64,000 bases of DNA from Snuella lapsa (GTDB lineage: Bacteria; Bacteroidota; Bacteroidia; Flavobacteriales; Flavobacteriaceae): NCBI RefSeq assembly GCF_039539345.1, contig NZ_BAABCY010000065.1, positions 1 to 64,000 of the forward strand. Reading direction: 5' to 3'. Numbering within the stretch: position 1 is the first letter of the stretch; each line of letters begins with the position of its first letter. Below the pieces are notes generated by a model. It did not search any database and was not told where the DNA came from. It saw only the letters and a program-made list of their open reading frames with translations. Shown here piece after piece: positions 16,883 through 27,700 of the stretch. Both the position numbers and the translations under genes were made by a program.

Positions 16883-18709
16883 TTACTCTCTTATATAAAC
16901 AGAAATTTCGGCCATAGCAGCATTGTCTGTTCCGTCATGTGCCGACTTCGCTATAAACTTGAAATACCTAAATGTTTCGGCAGCAGAAAGATCGATATCC
17001 TGGGGAGCTGCCGAATTACCCAACACAAAGTCTCCTAAGCTCTGCCAATTCGAGTTATCGCTACTCACCTGTATTTCAATATCCTTTACAGCTCTTGAAA
17101 GTGATTGACGTTGCGAAAACCTAAATCCATCTACTGCTTGCGATTGCCCCATATCTATTGTTATGTGATGCGGTTGTGTAGCTGTACAACCAGACCAGCA
17201 AGAATGCCAGTACGTATTAAGATCGTCGTCCAATACATCGGCCGCTCTACCCGTACTTCCCTCGCCGCCATTATCTTCCTGCGTACTATAATCAACTACC
17301 AACCAACCTGTTTTGCTTAAAATAGTTGGTTCGGCCGGAAGTGATGGTACTTCTAACTGCGAAAAATCTATGTTTGGCGCAGCCCCACTTCCTGTTCTTG
17401 TGTGCGACGAATAAGCCACTTCGTTATCACTAAAGAAACCACAGTTCTTTAAATAAAAACTGTTTGAATTAGTCGGGCTTACACCGCCGTCATAATCAAA
17501 CCGAACACCACTATTTGCCGTATTGTCTACAGTAAATGTAGCGGTTGTCATTTCATTCCAGCTCCCCTGGGTATCGTACACCCATTGGTTTGCACAATCC
17601 ACACGTCTGGTTTCATCACCCATTGTAGTATTAAAATTTTCTATAAAAGAATGTAAACCTGTTAAATGTGGAGCCGCAGGGTATGGTCTTCTAAAACTTG
17701 CAATCAACTTCCAGTCCCCTATCTCTGGAGCATAAAAATAAGCCGTGTAATCTGTAGTATTACTTGCATTCGATTCACCTTTCAATAAAAACTTATAGGT
17801 ATTACCAGGCACCCAATCATAAACAAGGTAACTCTGTGCTCCAGAACCTTCGCCTCCAAACTCTCCTACGGTCACACCATCTCCATAGCCCAAAGGAATT
17901 ACCGTATACTCTTCAGGTATTTGATTGGGATCTTGTGTATCGTAAGCACTCCACACTGAAAACAAAATGCGCCTTTCGGTTTCACTGTTTACCTGCATTC
18001 CAAAATAGCCTCCCGAAAAGCCATCGGCCATAAAATAAGACCCTACTGGATCCATACCCACAGGCACGGTCAATTCATTGTAAAACCAAGTTATATCTTT
18101 ATTGGCTGGTTCATCGTATCCTAAATGGCAAGAAGGCCCTCGTCTACCCCAATAAAACCAATCAGACTCAACATAACTGATATTTGAATTCCATGATGAA
18201 TCCCCCAAACGAATATCTGAAATATCACCAAAAGAGCTACCGCTACTGGAAACACCTTCGAGTTCTACATAATGATACCCTGTTTGGTTAATGTTAAAAG
18301 AGCCCACATAATGGTCCTTGTAGTTATTTGATTGCGATAGCGTAACTTGCTGTGTTGTACTCCCGAGCGTTACATTTAGAGTACTGGAAGCACCTACCTT
18401 AGCCTTGACACCAACTTCGATAGCCCCAGTAGTAGTGGCATAAAAATAGGTTCGTATTTTATCACTTGAATTGGTCCAGTTTTTAATACCTCCTTGCACA
18501 ACTATATTTGAAGTCGAAGTAGGATTATCTACGACCCAACTATTGCCCTCACAGGGAACGGAAATTGCTAAATTCTTAGCTGGTGGCCCGCCCTTTCCTT
18601 CCGCGTCATCTGTTTGAACTTCTTGTTCTGTAACACTATCACTGCTACATGAGTAATTGCATATTAAAACGGAAATGCAAATTAATAGTACTGATTTCAA
18701 TGATTTCAT
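16883..18709 (-). CDS. DUF5077/DUF3472 and discoidin-domain lipoprotein
   Basis: This 608-residue lipoprotein has its lipid attachment site at Cys21 (NYSC). Residues about 50-175 read as a DUF5077-like beta sandwich, about 180-445 as DUF3472 (with VESDWFYWGRRGPSCHLGY and LHSFIENF segments), and about 465-608 as an F5/8 type C (discoidin) domain with TYWHSCWSGC and RYFKFIAKSAHDGTDNAAMAEI. Discoidin domains bind glycans; DUF3472 is found in surface proteins of carbohydrate loci but its role is unknown to me. It is the last gene of locus 2, and its discoidin part is closely similar to the separate discoidin lipoprotein at 22322. Confidence 0.85.
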   Translation of the reverse strand: MKSLKSVLLICISVLICNYSCSSDSVTEQEVQTDDAEGKGGPPAKNLAISVPCEGNSWVVDNPTSTSNIVVQGGIKNWTNSSDKIRTYFYATTTGAIEVGVKAKVGASSTLNVTLGSTTQQVTLSQSNNYKDHYVGSFNINQTGYHYVELEGVSSSGSSFGDISDIRLGDSSWNSNISYVESDWFYWGRRGPSCHLGYDEPANKDITWFYNELTVPVGMDPVGSYFMADGFSGGYFGMQVNSETERRILFSVWSAYDTQDPNQIPEEYTVIPLGYGDGVTVGEFGGEGSGAQSYLVYDWVPGNTYKFLLKGESNASNTTDYTAYFYAPEIGDWKLIASFRRPYPAAPHLTGLHSFIENFNTTMGDETRRVDCANQWVYDTQGSWNEMTTATFTVDNTANSGVRFDYDGGVSPTNSNSFYLKNCGFFSDNEVAYSSHTRTGSGAAPNIDFSQLEVPSLPAEPTILSKTGWLVVDYSTQEDNGGEGSTGRAADVLDDDLNTYWHSCWSGCTATQPHHITIDMGQSQAVDGFRFSQRQSLSRAVKDIEIQVSSDNSNWQSLGDFVLGNSAAPQDIDLSAAETFRYFKFIAKSAHDGTDNAAMAEISVYIRE

Positions 18710-18895
18710 AGTTTAGTTTAGTTTTAGTTAATAAATGATTTTTGGTATTTCTTTATACATAGTATTTTTAGCATTATTTTATAACTACCACTATTTAATA
18801 ATGACTTTATAATAAGACAACTAAATCCTTAAAACAACATCATAAAAAAGTTGATTTTTTGTTTAAAAATCTCACATTTTAGACTTACTCTATTT

Positions 18896-21800
18896 TTAGT
18901 CTTTGGATATTTCAAATATTTGATGAAAATCGTTGTTATTTACAACTAAAATTTTATTGCCTTTAGCTGATTTCAATTCAGCCATACCCCTTACGTCCTT
19001 ATCAGCAAAAAAACCAGTTGTCCTATTGCTTATATATTTAAATCTTCCAATAGAAAACCCCTTTAAAAAAATTCCTGTGCCTGCATCCGCCCTTGTCGTT
19101 TCAACTTCAGATTGGTAATTGTTACCGGCCATTAATAAATCTTTAATAGCATCGCCGTCAAAATCGTTATATACAATACTATTTATAGGAGCTGTTTGAG
19201 CTTCTATTGGGAATGCCGAAAAAACGAAACCACCATTGCCCTCATTTAAAAAGATTCCCGATTGGAACTCTACAACTTCGTAATGTAACGACTCCGAAAA
19301 ACCGTCCCCTATAATACCTGCTATATCCCTATTTGCAAATTCATTATAAGATGTTATTCTTTCCTTTAAATAAGGCATTTGCTGCGCTGTACATCCCTTT
19401 CCCCTTACAGGTACTTGTTTATCGTTATAGTATTTGGCCAACATGATATCTTCGGTGCCATTACCATCAAAATCTTTGGTGTAAACGTGAAACGGTTTCT
19501 CTTTTGATGCATGGAATTTATAATTAAGCCCCAAATTACCGGCTACAATATCCTTATCACCATCACCGTCAATATCCTCTACCAACAATGTATTCCACCA
19601 ACCTGTGGTCGCTGCTAAGTTTTTATACACATGACTTTTAGACAACCTACCTTCATTATTCACAAAAACTTCAATCCCCATCCATTCACCAGTAACAATA
19701 AGGTCTAAATCACCATCAGTATCTATATCATTCCATTGCGCACTTGTTACCATGCCTATATGTTCTAATTCTGGAGCCTGCTCTTTTGTTTTATTTACAA
19801 ATCTTCCTTTTTCATTAACCAGTAGATAACTCATTGGTGCATAAGGATATCTACCAGGGATTACCCTACCCCCCACAAAAACATCAATATCGCCATCCTT
19901 ATCGAAATCTGATGTTACCACGACCGAACCTGAGGTTTTTATTTCAGGCAAAATTGATTTTGACCGCTTAAAATCATGCTTGCCATTATTAATATAAAGC
20001 CTGTCCTGTAGTAATGGTGAATCTTCATCAAATTCATAACTTCCACTTACAACATATAAATCGTCATCGCCGTCATTATCTGCATCAAAAAAAGTTGCAC
20101 TTACGTCTTCAAAGGATTTGTCTACAATAAAATCTTTAATTGTAACGGCAGTAAAACCACCATCTTTATTGCCCATTTGCATTTGTGCAGGCTGATTATG
20201 TCCTCCCCCTATAAAAAAATCATCCAGTCCATCTTTATTCAGGTCTTTTACAGCTACACATGGTCCTGTTTGCGATAATTTATGCGGCAAAAGAATTTGT
20301 TTTTTAAAATCGTTAAAAGCAGGATCGACATGAGCCAAGTCTATCTTTTTTTCCTCAAACAGCTTAAGACTTCTATTACTACTTGCCAACTCTACTTTGT
20401 TAACGCTATCTGCATAATCAACTTGCAAAAGTTGATTGGACGCTACATTCCTTAACATTTGTGACCTTCCATCACTCCAAATAATTTCTATTTTAGGTAT
20501 AATAGAAGTTTGCCCTAATCCAAAATGTAATTTATTTGACACAGAAGACAAATAACCTCTTCCATTAACTAGCTGTCTAACTAATACATCATCATTTTTT
20601 AGATATACCTTTACAGTAGCTCCAACACCATATTTGTTAGCTTCTGAGCCATTAAATATCAATTGCAAAAAATTGTTACTGCTAATCTCTCTGGCATTAT
20701 TCTTAAGTATGGTAGCATGTTCATCTAAATTATTGGTAACGATATCCAAATCACCATCGTTATCTAAATCCACATATACAGCACCATTTGAAAACGTAGG
20801 TTCCTCATCGCCCCAGTCTTTAGTTACATCGTCAAACTTTAAATTCCCCATATTCCTAAACAAATAATTTGTTAATCTTTGTTGAGGTAATTTTTGGGTA
20901 AAATCATAAAAATCCTTCTCGGTTAAACGATCCTTGTTTGTACTTATATACTTATTTATCTCGATGTTGGCATCACGATCCACAACATCCCGATAAACAC
21001 CGTTGGTAACATATATATCATTCAATCCATCCAGGTCAAAATCGGCAATAAGTGTAGACCAGCTCCAATCGGTTTTAGCCAAGCCCGACATGTTTGCCAC
21101 CTCACTAAACGTGCCATTGCCATTATTTACCTGCATGACATTGTGCATGTACTGATAGTGATAATCACTTTCTGTCATTTCATAAAATCTATCAACAGAC
21201 ATCATGGCCATAGTGGTTTTAGACCTTACATAATCCTCAGGGCTCATATCCAAAACATACAAATCGGTTAAGCCATCGTTATTAACATCGGCCATGTCTG
21301 CTCCCATACTGTAATAGGACATATGCTTAAACAAATCGTTTCTCCCTTCAGAAAAGGTGCCGTCTCCATTGTTTACATAAGCAAAATCGGGCATAATGAA
21401 ATCATTCGAAACATATAAATCGTCCCATCCGTCACCATTTAAATCCCCCACTTGTACATGTAATCCAAAACCTAAATCTGGTAAAATACCTGCAGCTTCC
21501 GTTACATCGGTAAAGCGTCCATTATCATTTCTATAAAGCTTATCGCTACTTTTATATGCTGCTATTTCGTTACTGGAATGTATTTTTTCGAGGTCAATGA
21601 CCTTACCTGTTATTCCAAAATCATTGGGCGCGTTGGTAATATACACATCCAAATCGCCATCTTTGTCGTAATCAAAAAATGTAGATGCTATCGATCTGTT
21701 TGTGTCGGCCAAACCATAAGCCTGAGCCTGTTCTGTAAAGGTTAGATCGCCATTATTGACATAAAGCATATTAGCCAGTTTTTGATCGCCGTTATACCAA

Positions 21801-22207
21801 CCTGCCCTGTTAATATAGATATCCAAAAACCCGTCGTTGTTAATATCTACAACCGAAGTTCCCACATCAAAACCAGGCCGCTTCTCTATTCCCGCTTTAA
21901 TGGTTATATCTTCAAACTGAAAGTTTCCTTTGTTTAAAAAAAGTTTATTGTGATAGATATTGGACGTAAAAAATAAATCTTCCAAACCATCGTTGTTAAA
22001 ATCGGCGGCCGCTACACCACCTCCAATATAAATGTATTGGTACTTATAATAATGCAATTGATCAGACTCCAATATTTTATTTTCAAAAGTAACGCCACTT
22101 ATATCTGAAGAAATCTTAGTGAACAATTTATCTGCCTTTAAATCATCTGCCGTTCTTTTACAGGAAAAAACACAGACCATCAGGCCCATTAGTGCATACT
22201 TATACAT
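18896..22207 (-). CDS. FG-GAP/VCBS repeat lipoprotein with ASPIC/UnbV domain (CRTAC1-like)
   Basis: This 1103-residue lipoprotein has its lipid attachment site at Cys16 (VFSC). It holds about fourteen calcium-binding loops of the type DxNxDGxxD (for example DFNNDGLEDLF, DYDKDGDLDVY, DIDGDGDKDIV), which make up two beta-propellers. Between them, at about 505-590, is an ASPIC/UnbV domain (NGRGYLSSVSNKLHFGLG). Such integrin-like propellers are surface adhesion or ligand-binding proteins. The gene stands between two discoidin lipoproteins downstream of SusC/SusD, a frequent arrangement in Bacteroidota glycan loci, and should act in binding substrate at the surface. Confidence 0.93.
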   Translation of the reverse strand: MYKYALMGLMVCVFSCKRTADDLKADKLFTKISSDISGVTFENKILESDQLHYYKYQYIYIGGGVAAADFNNDGLEDLFFTSNIYHNKLFLNKGNFQFEDITIKAGIEKRPGFDVGTSVVDINNDGFLDIYINRAGWYNGDQKLANMLYVNNGDLTFTEQAQAYGLADTNRSIASTFFDYDKDGDLDVYITNAPNDFGITGKVIDLEKIHSSNEIAAYKSSDKLYRNDNGRFTDVTEAAGILPDLGFGLHVQVGDLNGDGWDDLYVSNDFIMPDFAYVNNGDGTFSEGRNDLFKHMSYYSMGADMADVNNDGLTDLYVLDMSPEDYVRSKTTMAMMSVDRFYEMTESDYHYQYMHNVMQVNNGNGTFSEVANMSGLAKTDWSWSTLIADFDLDGLNDIYVTNGVYRDVVDRDANIEINKYISTNKDRLTEKDFYDFTQKLPQQRLTNYLFRNMGNLKFDDVTKDWGDEEPTFSNGAVYVDLDNDGDLDIVTNNLDEHATILKNNAREISSNNFLQLIFNGSEANKYGVGATVKVYLKNDDVLVRQLVNGRGYLSSVSNKLHFGLGQTSIIPKIEIIWSDGRSQMLRNVASNQLLQVDYADSVNKVELASSNRSLKLFEEKKIDLAHVDPAFNDFKKQILLPHKLSQTGPCVAVKDLNKDGLDDFFIGGGHNQPAQMQMGNKDGGFTAVTIKDFIVDKSFEDVSATFFDADNDGDDDLYVVSGSYEFDEDSPLLQDRLYINNGKHDFKRSKSILPEIKTSGSVVVTSDFDKDGDIDVFVGGRVIPGRYPYAPMSYLLVNEKGRFVNKTKEQAPELEHIGMVTSAQWNDIDTDGDLDLIVTGEWMGIEVFVNNEGRLSKSHVYKNLAATTGWWNTLLVEDIDGDGDKDIVAGNLGLNYKFHASKEKPFHVYTKDFDGNGTEDIMLAKYYNDKQVPVRGKGCTAQQMPYLKERITSYNEFANRDIAGIIGDGFSESLHYEVVEFQSGIFLNEGNGGFVFSAFPIEAQTAPINSIVYNDFDGDAIKDLLMAGNNYQSEVETTRADAGTGIFLKGFSIGRFKYISNRTTGFFADKDVRGMAELKSAKGNKILVVNNNDFHQIFEISKD

Positions 22208-22269
22208 AGGGAATCTATTTAAAACTACTTTATTAAATCTACTAATTGGTAATAATCCGTATAGGGATG

Positions 22270-22309
22270 AACCACAAACTAAAAATTAAATGATTCTTAG
22301 TTTGTGGTT
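22270..22309 (-). other. Long perfect hairpin between two lipoprotein genes
   Basis: AACCACAAACTAA (22270-22282) pairs perfectly over 13 bp with TTAGTTTGTGGTT (22297-22309), with a 14-base loop. There is no T-run on the minus strand. It lies between the discoidin gene (stop 22322) and the FG-GAP gene (start 22207) and may act in mRNA processing or in lowering expression of distal genes. Confidence 0.6.
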
Positions 22310-22321
22310 ATTACTTTTTAA

Positions 22322-22897
22322 TTAAAAAGATGTAGAATAGGGTTGTATCTCAGCCAAAGCAGCATTGTTGGTGCCGTCATAGACTTTAACCACATTAAAT
22401 CTAAAATATCTGGCTGCAACTGCATCAGGAAGAGCTATGTCTTGAGAAGCCTTAACCTTTTCAAGCGTAAACTCACCTAAGGATGTCCAACTTGAATTGT
22501 CATCGCTAACCTCTATCTTACATATTTCTATGTTTCTTGAAAGCGATTGCCTTTGTATAATAAAAAACCCATTTATCTCTTGTGACGCTTTCATATCTAC
22601 AATAAAGTAATGAGGCACCGTTGGTGTACATGCCCACCAGCAAGAATGCCAAAATGTATCTGGATTACCATCAAAAGTATTCCAAACCCTTCCATTACCC
22701 TCACCTTCTCCATCATTATCTTCCTGACTTGAATATTCTACTACTTCCCATCCCTCAGTATCTAAAGGTACCGGTGGTAATTTAAGGCTTGTATCTATAA
22801 GCACTTTATCTGGATCGCATGATTGTATTATTGTAGCTATTGCAAAAAAGGTTACAACCGCAAACATTATATTTTTTAGTTTTATTATATTTTTCAT
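22322..22897 (-). CDS. Discoidin-domain (F5/8 type C) lipoprotein
   Basis: This 191-residue lipoprotein has its lipid attachment site at Cys27 (IIQSC), a short linker and then a single F5/8 type C domain (about 46-191) with TFWHSCWWACTPTVPHYFIVDM and ARYFRFNVVKVYDGTNNAALAEI. The domain is a glycan- or ligand-binding jelly roll, so this is probably a surface binding protein that works with SusD2. It follows SusD2 by 165 bp. The leader directly before the start codon is repeated almost base for base before nirB at 43781-43872, a strong sign of regulation at this gene rather than simple read-through from SusC/SusD. Confidence 0.9.
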   Translation of the reverse strand: MKNIIKLKNIMFAVVTFFAIATIIQSCDPDKVLIDTSLKLPPVPLDTEGWEVVEYSSQEDNDGEGEGNGRVWNTFDGNPDTFWHSCWWACTPTVPHYFIVDMKASQEINGFFIIQRQSLSRNIEICKIEVSDDNSSWTSLGEFTLEKVKASQDIALPDAVAARYFRFNVVKVYDGTNNAALAEIQPYSTSF

Positions 22898-22990
22898 CTG
22901 TTAATATTTATCTGTTTTTTTTATGGTCAGATGTAATTCGCCAATTAACATCTCGAATGAGATCAAAATTTGATATGGCTCATTTCATAA
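22898..22990 (-). promoter_or_regulatory. Conserved 93-base leader, shared with nirB
   Basis: The stretch directly before the ATG at 22897 aligns over its whole length with 43781-43872. The best blocks, on the plus strand, are GGTCAGATGTAATTCGCCAA and ATGGCTCATTTCATAA; AACAG before the start codon is also shared. In the RNA, AGATGT can pair with ACATCT around a loop containing GGCGAATT. It could be a cis-acting RNA, an operator region or a mobile leader; the sequence alone does not decide. Confidence 0.6.
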
Positions 22991-23008
22991 AATATTTTGT
23001 TTTAAATA

Positions 23009-23051
23009 CTCCAGAATGGTTTGCCTTTATGTAGCAAACCATTTATTGGAG
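23009..23051 (-). other. Two-part hairpin after SusD2
   Basis: CTCCA and AATGGTTTGC pair with GCAAACCATT and TGGAG (23034-23051), with small internal bulges. It lies 12 bp after the SusD2 stop. No clear T-run follows on the minus strand, so it may be a weak terminator or an mRNA-stabilising end that lowers read-through into the discoidin gene. Confidence 0.55.
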
Positions 23052-23062
23052 CTGATTATACA

Positions 23063-24733
23063 TTAATCATTTTGTATCAACGAAGGTTGAATTAATATTT
23101 GCTGTTCTGGGATAAACTCTACAATAACATTGCTTGTAGGCACCACTTCTCTATAGGAGCTAGCATTATCTATATGCGTCCCTGGATATCTTCTATCTAG
23201 AGTTCTTCCGTTTCTAAACACATCAAATTTTCTATGTCCTTCAAAGGCCAATTCCAACTGGCGTTCTTCCAAAACAACGTCCAATACAGTTAGCCCTACA
23301 GGTAATGTTCCTAAAGTATACGGAGGAATTTGAGCTCTTTCCCTTAATATATTGATATTATCGATCGCAGCCTGATCTGCACCTTGTTTAGCTAAAGCTT
23401 CGGCTTTATTCAAATACATTTCTGCTAAACGCGACACGGTTGGCGACCATAAATGTAAATCATTCTCTTGCTGAGAGGCTTTAAGAATATAAAACTTTGG
23501 ATAGCCATTACGCTTATCCATATCAAAATCAAAGGTTACATCTTGCCTTCCGTTTGGTCCGTTAAAGTAGTAAACAGTTCTTCCATTCACATCTTCTGAT
23601 TGGAGTACATAGTTAGTCCCATCATAATCAAAGGTAACCGTTCCTCCGCTCTCTGTTGTTCTGGCAAACTCGTATGTGTACCCATTGGTATCATTACCAT
23701 CTACCCAATAAACCGCTGGTATTTTTTGCCCATTGTCATCAAGTAAATATTGAGGATCTATAAAGCTTCCTCTCAAATCGCCATTGTTTTTGTTTAATAA
23801 TTCCAGATAGGTTTGAGATGCGTACATTTCACCCCAACCAACACCATCTATATTGGCGTAAAACGACCCTATGGTAAACCAATCTTCGGTACCTGGAATG
23901 TCAATATCCTTAGTCAAGGTAATAGAAAATATAGCCTCTAAATTGTCTTCTGGCTTAAACGTATTCATTATCGCATAATCTGAAGGCGATAAAAGTTCAT
24001 ACTGCCCAGAGTTAATGACCTTATCGGCATACTCAATGGCTTTTGCATTATCTCCCATATAAAGATACACTCTAGATAACAAAGCTTGAGCTGCCTCTTT
24101 AGAAGCAAAAGAAGCTCCTTTATTTTCATTCATTAATGCTTCTGCCTTTAGAAGATCTGAAATAACCTGATCGTATACTTCACCAACAGTATTCCTGTCT
24201 GGTGTATCATCCAAATTGGCAGTTAACTTTAAAGGTACGGACAGATTTGAAGTCCCTTGATAGTAAGGTCTACCAAAAACATTTCCCATTTGGAAATAGA
24301 TTAAAGCTCTAATGTAGTAGTTTTCTCCAAGCACTTGATCTGCCTCTGGAGTGCCTTCTTCAAGTAATTCTAAAACCGTATTGACTCCAACCACGGCTCT
24401 ATAAGAATTACTCCAAAATCTATCCGCTCTACTGTTGTTAGGGTTCCTTTGGTAGTTATAAAAAAAGTATAGAGGATCTGTGGTTCGTCCACTAATCATT
24501 ACATTATCTCCCGAGTATTCAGATATCCTATGTAGGTCATCTGCCCACCCATCATAACCTTTGTCTCCTTTCAAGAACAAATAATTTCCTAAGGTAGCAG
24601 ACTGTGCAGCACCTGGATCAGCAAAAAGATCTTCTGCTGATACTTCTGTAAAAGGACTTCTATCTAAATCACATGAGGTCATGACCAATGCAACTATTGA
24701 TAGTAGTATATAATTTATTTTTTTCATCATCAT
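23063..24733 (-). CDS. SusD/RagB-family substrate-binding lipoprotein (locus 2)
   Basis: This 556-residue lipoprotein has its lipid attachment site at Cys21 (VMTSC). The N-terminal segment with SNSYRAVVGVNTVLELLEEG and the tetratricopeptide-like helices around ALLSRVYLYMGDNAKAIEYADKVI are SusD hallmarks, as is the C-terminal region with LYLNKAEALAKQGAD-type sequence near 440 and the VVLEERQLELAFEGHRKFDVFRNGR segment. It binds substrate at the cell surface over the SusC2 channel. It begins 11 bp after SusC2. The ligand is unknown; the discoidin and FG-GAP neighbours suggest a glycan or glycosylated polymer. Confidence 0.95.
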   Translation of the reverse strand: MMMKKINYILLSIVALVMTSCDLDRSPFTEVSAEDLFADPGAAQSATLGNYLFLKGDKGYDGWADDLHRISEYSGDNVMISGRTTDPLYFFYNYQRNPNNSRADRFWSNSYRAVVGVNTVLELLEEGTPEADQVLGENYYIRALIYFQMGNVFGRPYYQGTSNLSVPLKLTANLDDTPDRNTVGEVYDQVISDLLKAEALMNENKGASFASKEAAQALLSRVYLYMGDNAKAIEYADKVINSGQYELLSPSDYAIMNTFKPEDNLEAIFSITLTKDIDIPGTEDWFTIGSFYANIDGVGWGEMYASQTYLELLNKNNGDLRGSFIDPQYLLDDNGQKIPAVYWVDGNDTNGYTYEFARTTESGGTVTFDYDGTNYVLQSEDVNGRTVYYFNGPNGRQDVTFDFDMDKRNGYPKFYILKASQQENDLHLWSPTVSRLAEMYLNKAEALAKQGADQAAIDNINILRERAQIPPYTLGTLPVGLTVLDVVLEERQLELAFEGHRKFDVFRNGRTLDRRYPGTHIDNASSYREVVPTSNVIVEFIPEQQILIQPSLIQND

Positions 24734-24744
24734 ATATTTTTTAA

Positions 24745-27700
24745 TTAAAACGAAAGATTAAGACCTAATGCAAAACGCTTTGGTACGGGGTATCCAAGAC
24801 TTGTAAAACCAAAAATTGTTATATAATTATCATCGACATCATTGATTGTTGGGTCTACCCCTGTAAATTTTGTAAAAGTCACCAAATTATCTCCCGTTAC
24901 ATAAATATTTGCTCCACGAATACCAACTTTTTCAAATAAAGATTCCGGTAAATTATAAGATAATCTTATATTATTTAACCTTAAATAACTGCCATCTTCT
25001 AAATAACGTGTAGAAGTAAGGTTCCCACTTGGGTGGCCTCCTTGTTGTGGTACAGGGTGTGTTGCAATATCTCCTGATTGTTGCCATCTGCTCCATCCAT
25101 CAGGTAGAGCCATCTGGTTAAACTGTAAATAGAAACCATCTGAATCAAATAAATTACGTGAAGAATTATATAGTTCGGCTCCATAAGAAAAACTCCAATT
25201 AGAACTAAGCGTAAAATTCTTATATGTAATATTAGTATTAAAACCTCCAGTAAAATCAGGGTTTGCAGAACCTGCAATTTGTACAGTTGCTTCATTATAA
25301 TCTGCTGTTGTCGACTTGGTTCCATCCTCATTCACTACTTCGTAAACAGGAGTACCATTTGCAGGGTGTACGCCTAACCATTTTCTCATATAGAACGCCC
25401 CAAACTCTTCCCCTTCTCTAATAATGGTATTACCTGCACCAAATATATCTGCACCATCAGGAAGCGCTTTCACTTCATTTTTGTTAAAACTAACATTAAA
25501 GCCAGCACTAATACTAAAATCCTCTTTATTTACAATATTTGCCGTCGTTCCTATTTCTATACCTTTATTGGTAACCGATCCAATATTTTCGTATCTCCCA
25601 CTATAACCCGATAAATCTGGTAAGCGTCTAAAGAATAATAAATCTGAACTTTCTTTGTTATAATAATCGACTGTTAAGTCTACCGCATTAAACAATGTGG
25701 CGTCTAAACCAATATTAGATTCCGTTATTTTTTCCCATGATATATTTGGAGTTCCTAATCGGTTAGGCTTAGCGGCAATTGTCCCTGCATATTGAAACTG
25801 AACATCGTAAGTCGTTAAAAACGCAAAACCGCCTATTAAATTACCTACAGAGCCATAACTACCTCTTAACTTCAATACATTTATCTCATCTACATTAAAG
25901 AAATTTTCTTTGTGTATATTCCAACCAGCTGCTGCTGAGTAAAAGGTTCCATAACGATATTCTGGATCAAAGGCAGATGCCCCATCAACTCTTATAGATC
26001 CTTTTACAAAGTATTTACTCTTATAATCGTAATCTGCTGATAATAAAACTGACTGCTGTGCAGATTCACCTGCATTACCATTAATCTGGGCTGCTTCTAA
26101 ACCTATATTCTGGACTTTTCCGTTAACTAAAATATTCTGGGATTCGGCTTGAAACCATCTTGATGAACTGTCGTTATATTCATAAGCCGCTAAAACATTT
26201 ATGGTATGGTCATCGCTAAACATATTAGAATATTTTAGCATTTGGTTAGTGAACCTATTTAAAGATCTTGAATTATAGTCGGTAACAGAACCATTAAATG
26301 AACGACCAGAATTAGACCTTGGGTCTACATAGCTAAAGCTCTCATAATTGCCCCATCTAAAATTATTAGTAGATATAAATGTTAAATTAGGCAATAATTT
26401 ATACTCAAAATCAAAACTAGCAAATAAGTCAAAAGATCTGGAATCATTATAATTCCATTGGCGATCATAAAAGAAATTACGCTTGTCTCTACCCAGCCAA
26501 TCATCACCTTGTGCCTGATTAGCATTTACTACCGATCCATCTTCTGCAAAAGGTAAATCCCAGGGCAAGTTCGTATATGCTTCATACAACGGTGCTTCGT
26601 TAACGTGTTCCCTTCTATCAAAAACAAAATAAAGTTTTGGTTTAATAGTTAGTTTATCTGTTATATTATAATCTAAATTAGTACGGAAGTTATATCTATC
26701 CAGATCATTACCGATTACCGTACTTTCTTCACTATAGTATCCAGAAGATATTAATAAATTGTGTGTTTCAGTAGCAGCAGTAAACCTTATAGAGGCATCT
26801 TTAACAAAGGCATCCTGCGTTGCTCCGTCAACCCAATCGTAATCTCTTTCTAATAAATCTTCAGTAAACCAATCAAATGGATTTCCTAACTGCTCATGAA
26901 GATCATATAACTGCTGTGAATTCATGACCTTAAAATTCCCTGGATTGAATTGGTTTAAAGCCGTTTTTAAAAAGACCTCTACTTTAGGTTTTGCCCCTTC
27001 AGCTCCTCTCTTGGTAGTTACAATAATGACACCATTTGCAGCTCTGTTACCATATAAAGCAGTAGCAGAAGCATCTTTCAAAACAGACAAACTTGCTATA
27101 TCATTTGGATTTAATTTAGGATCTGAATTTCCAAAAATTATCCCATCAACAACCCATAATGGCTCATTGTTACCATTACTTATAGACGAACGTCCTCTAA
27201 TAAAGATATTTGGGGACGACCCAGGAGCACCACTACTTGGTAAAACCTGAACCCCTGATACTTTACCTTGCAGCATAGTGGCTACTTCTGGAGTGGTAAC
27301 ATCAGTTAATTTATCTGCCTTTACTTCTACCACAGAAGAGGTTAATGTTTCTTTTTTCTGTGTTCCGTAAGCAACAACTACAACCTCTTGCAATAAATCT
27401 ACATCTTCCTTAAGGACAACATCAATAACTGTTTGGCCACTTACAGGAATCTCTTGTGTGCCATACCCAACATAAGAAAACGATAAAATATCGTTTTCGT
27501 TAACAGTAATTTTATAATTACCATCAAAATCTGATGTCACGCCCCTAGAGGTTCCTTTTACAATTACAGTAGCTCCCGCTAATGGCATCCCAGTCTGGTC
27601 TTTTACCTGCCCCGTTACTTCCAGCTCTTGGACTTCTACCTTCGATTCGGTTGTATTTGAAACAACATCTGCCTTTTTCTTTTTCTTCAAGACAATTTGG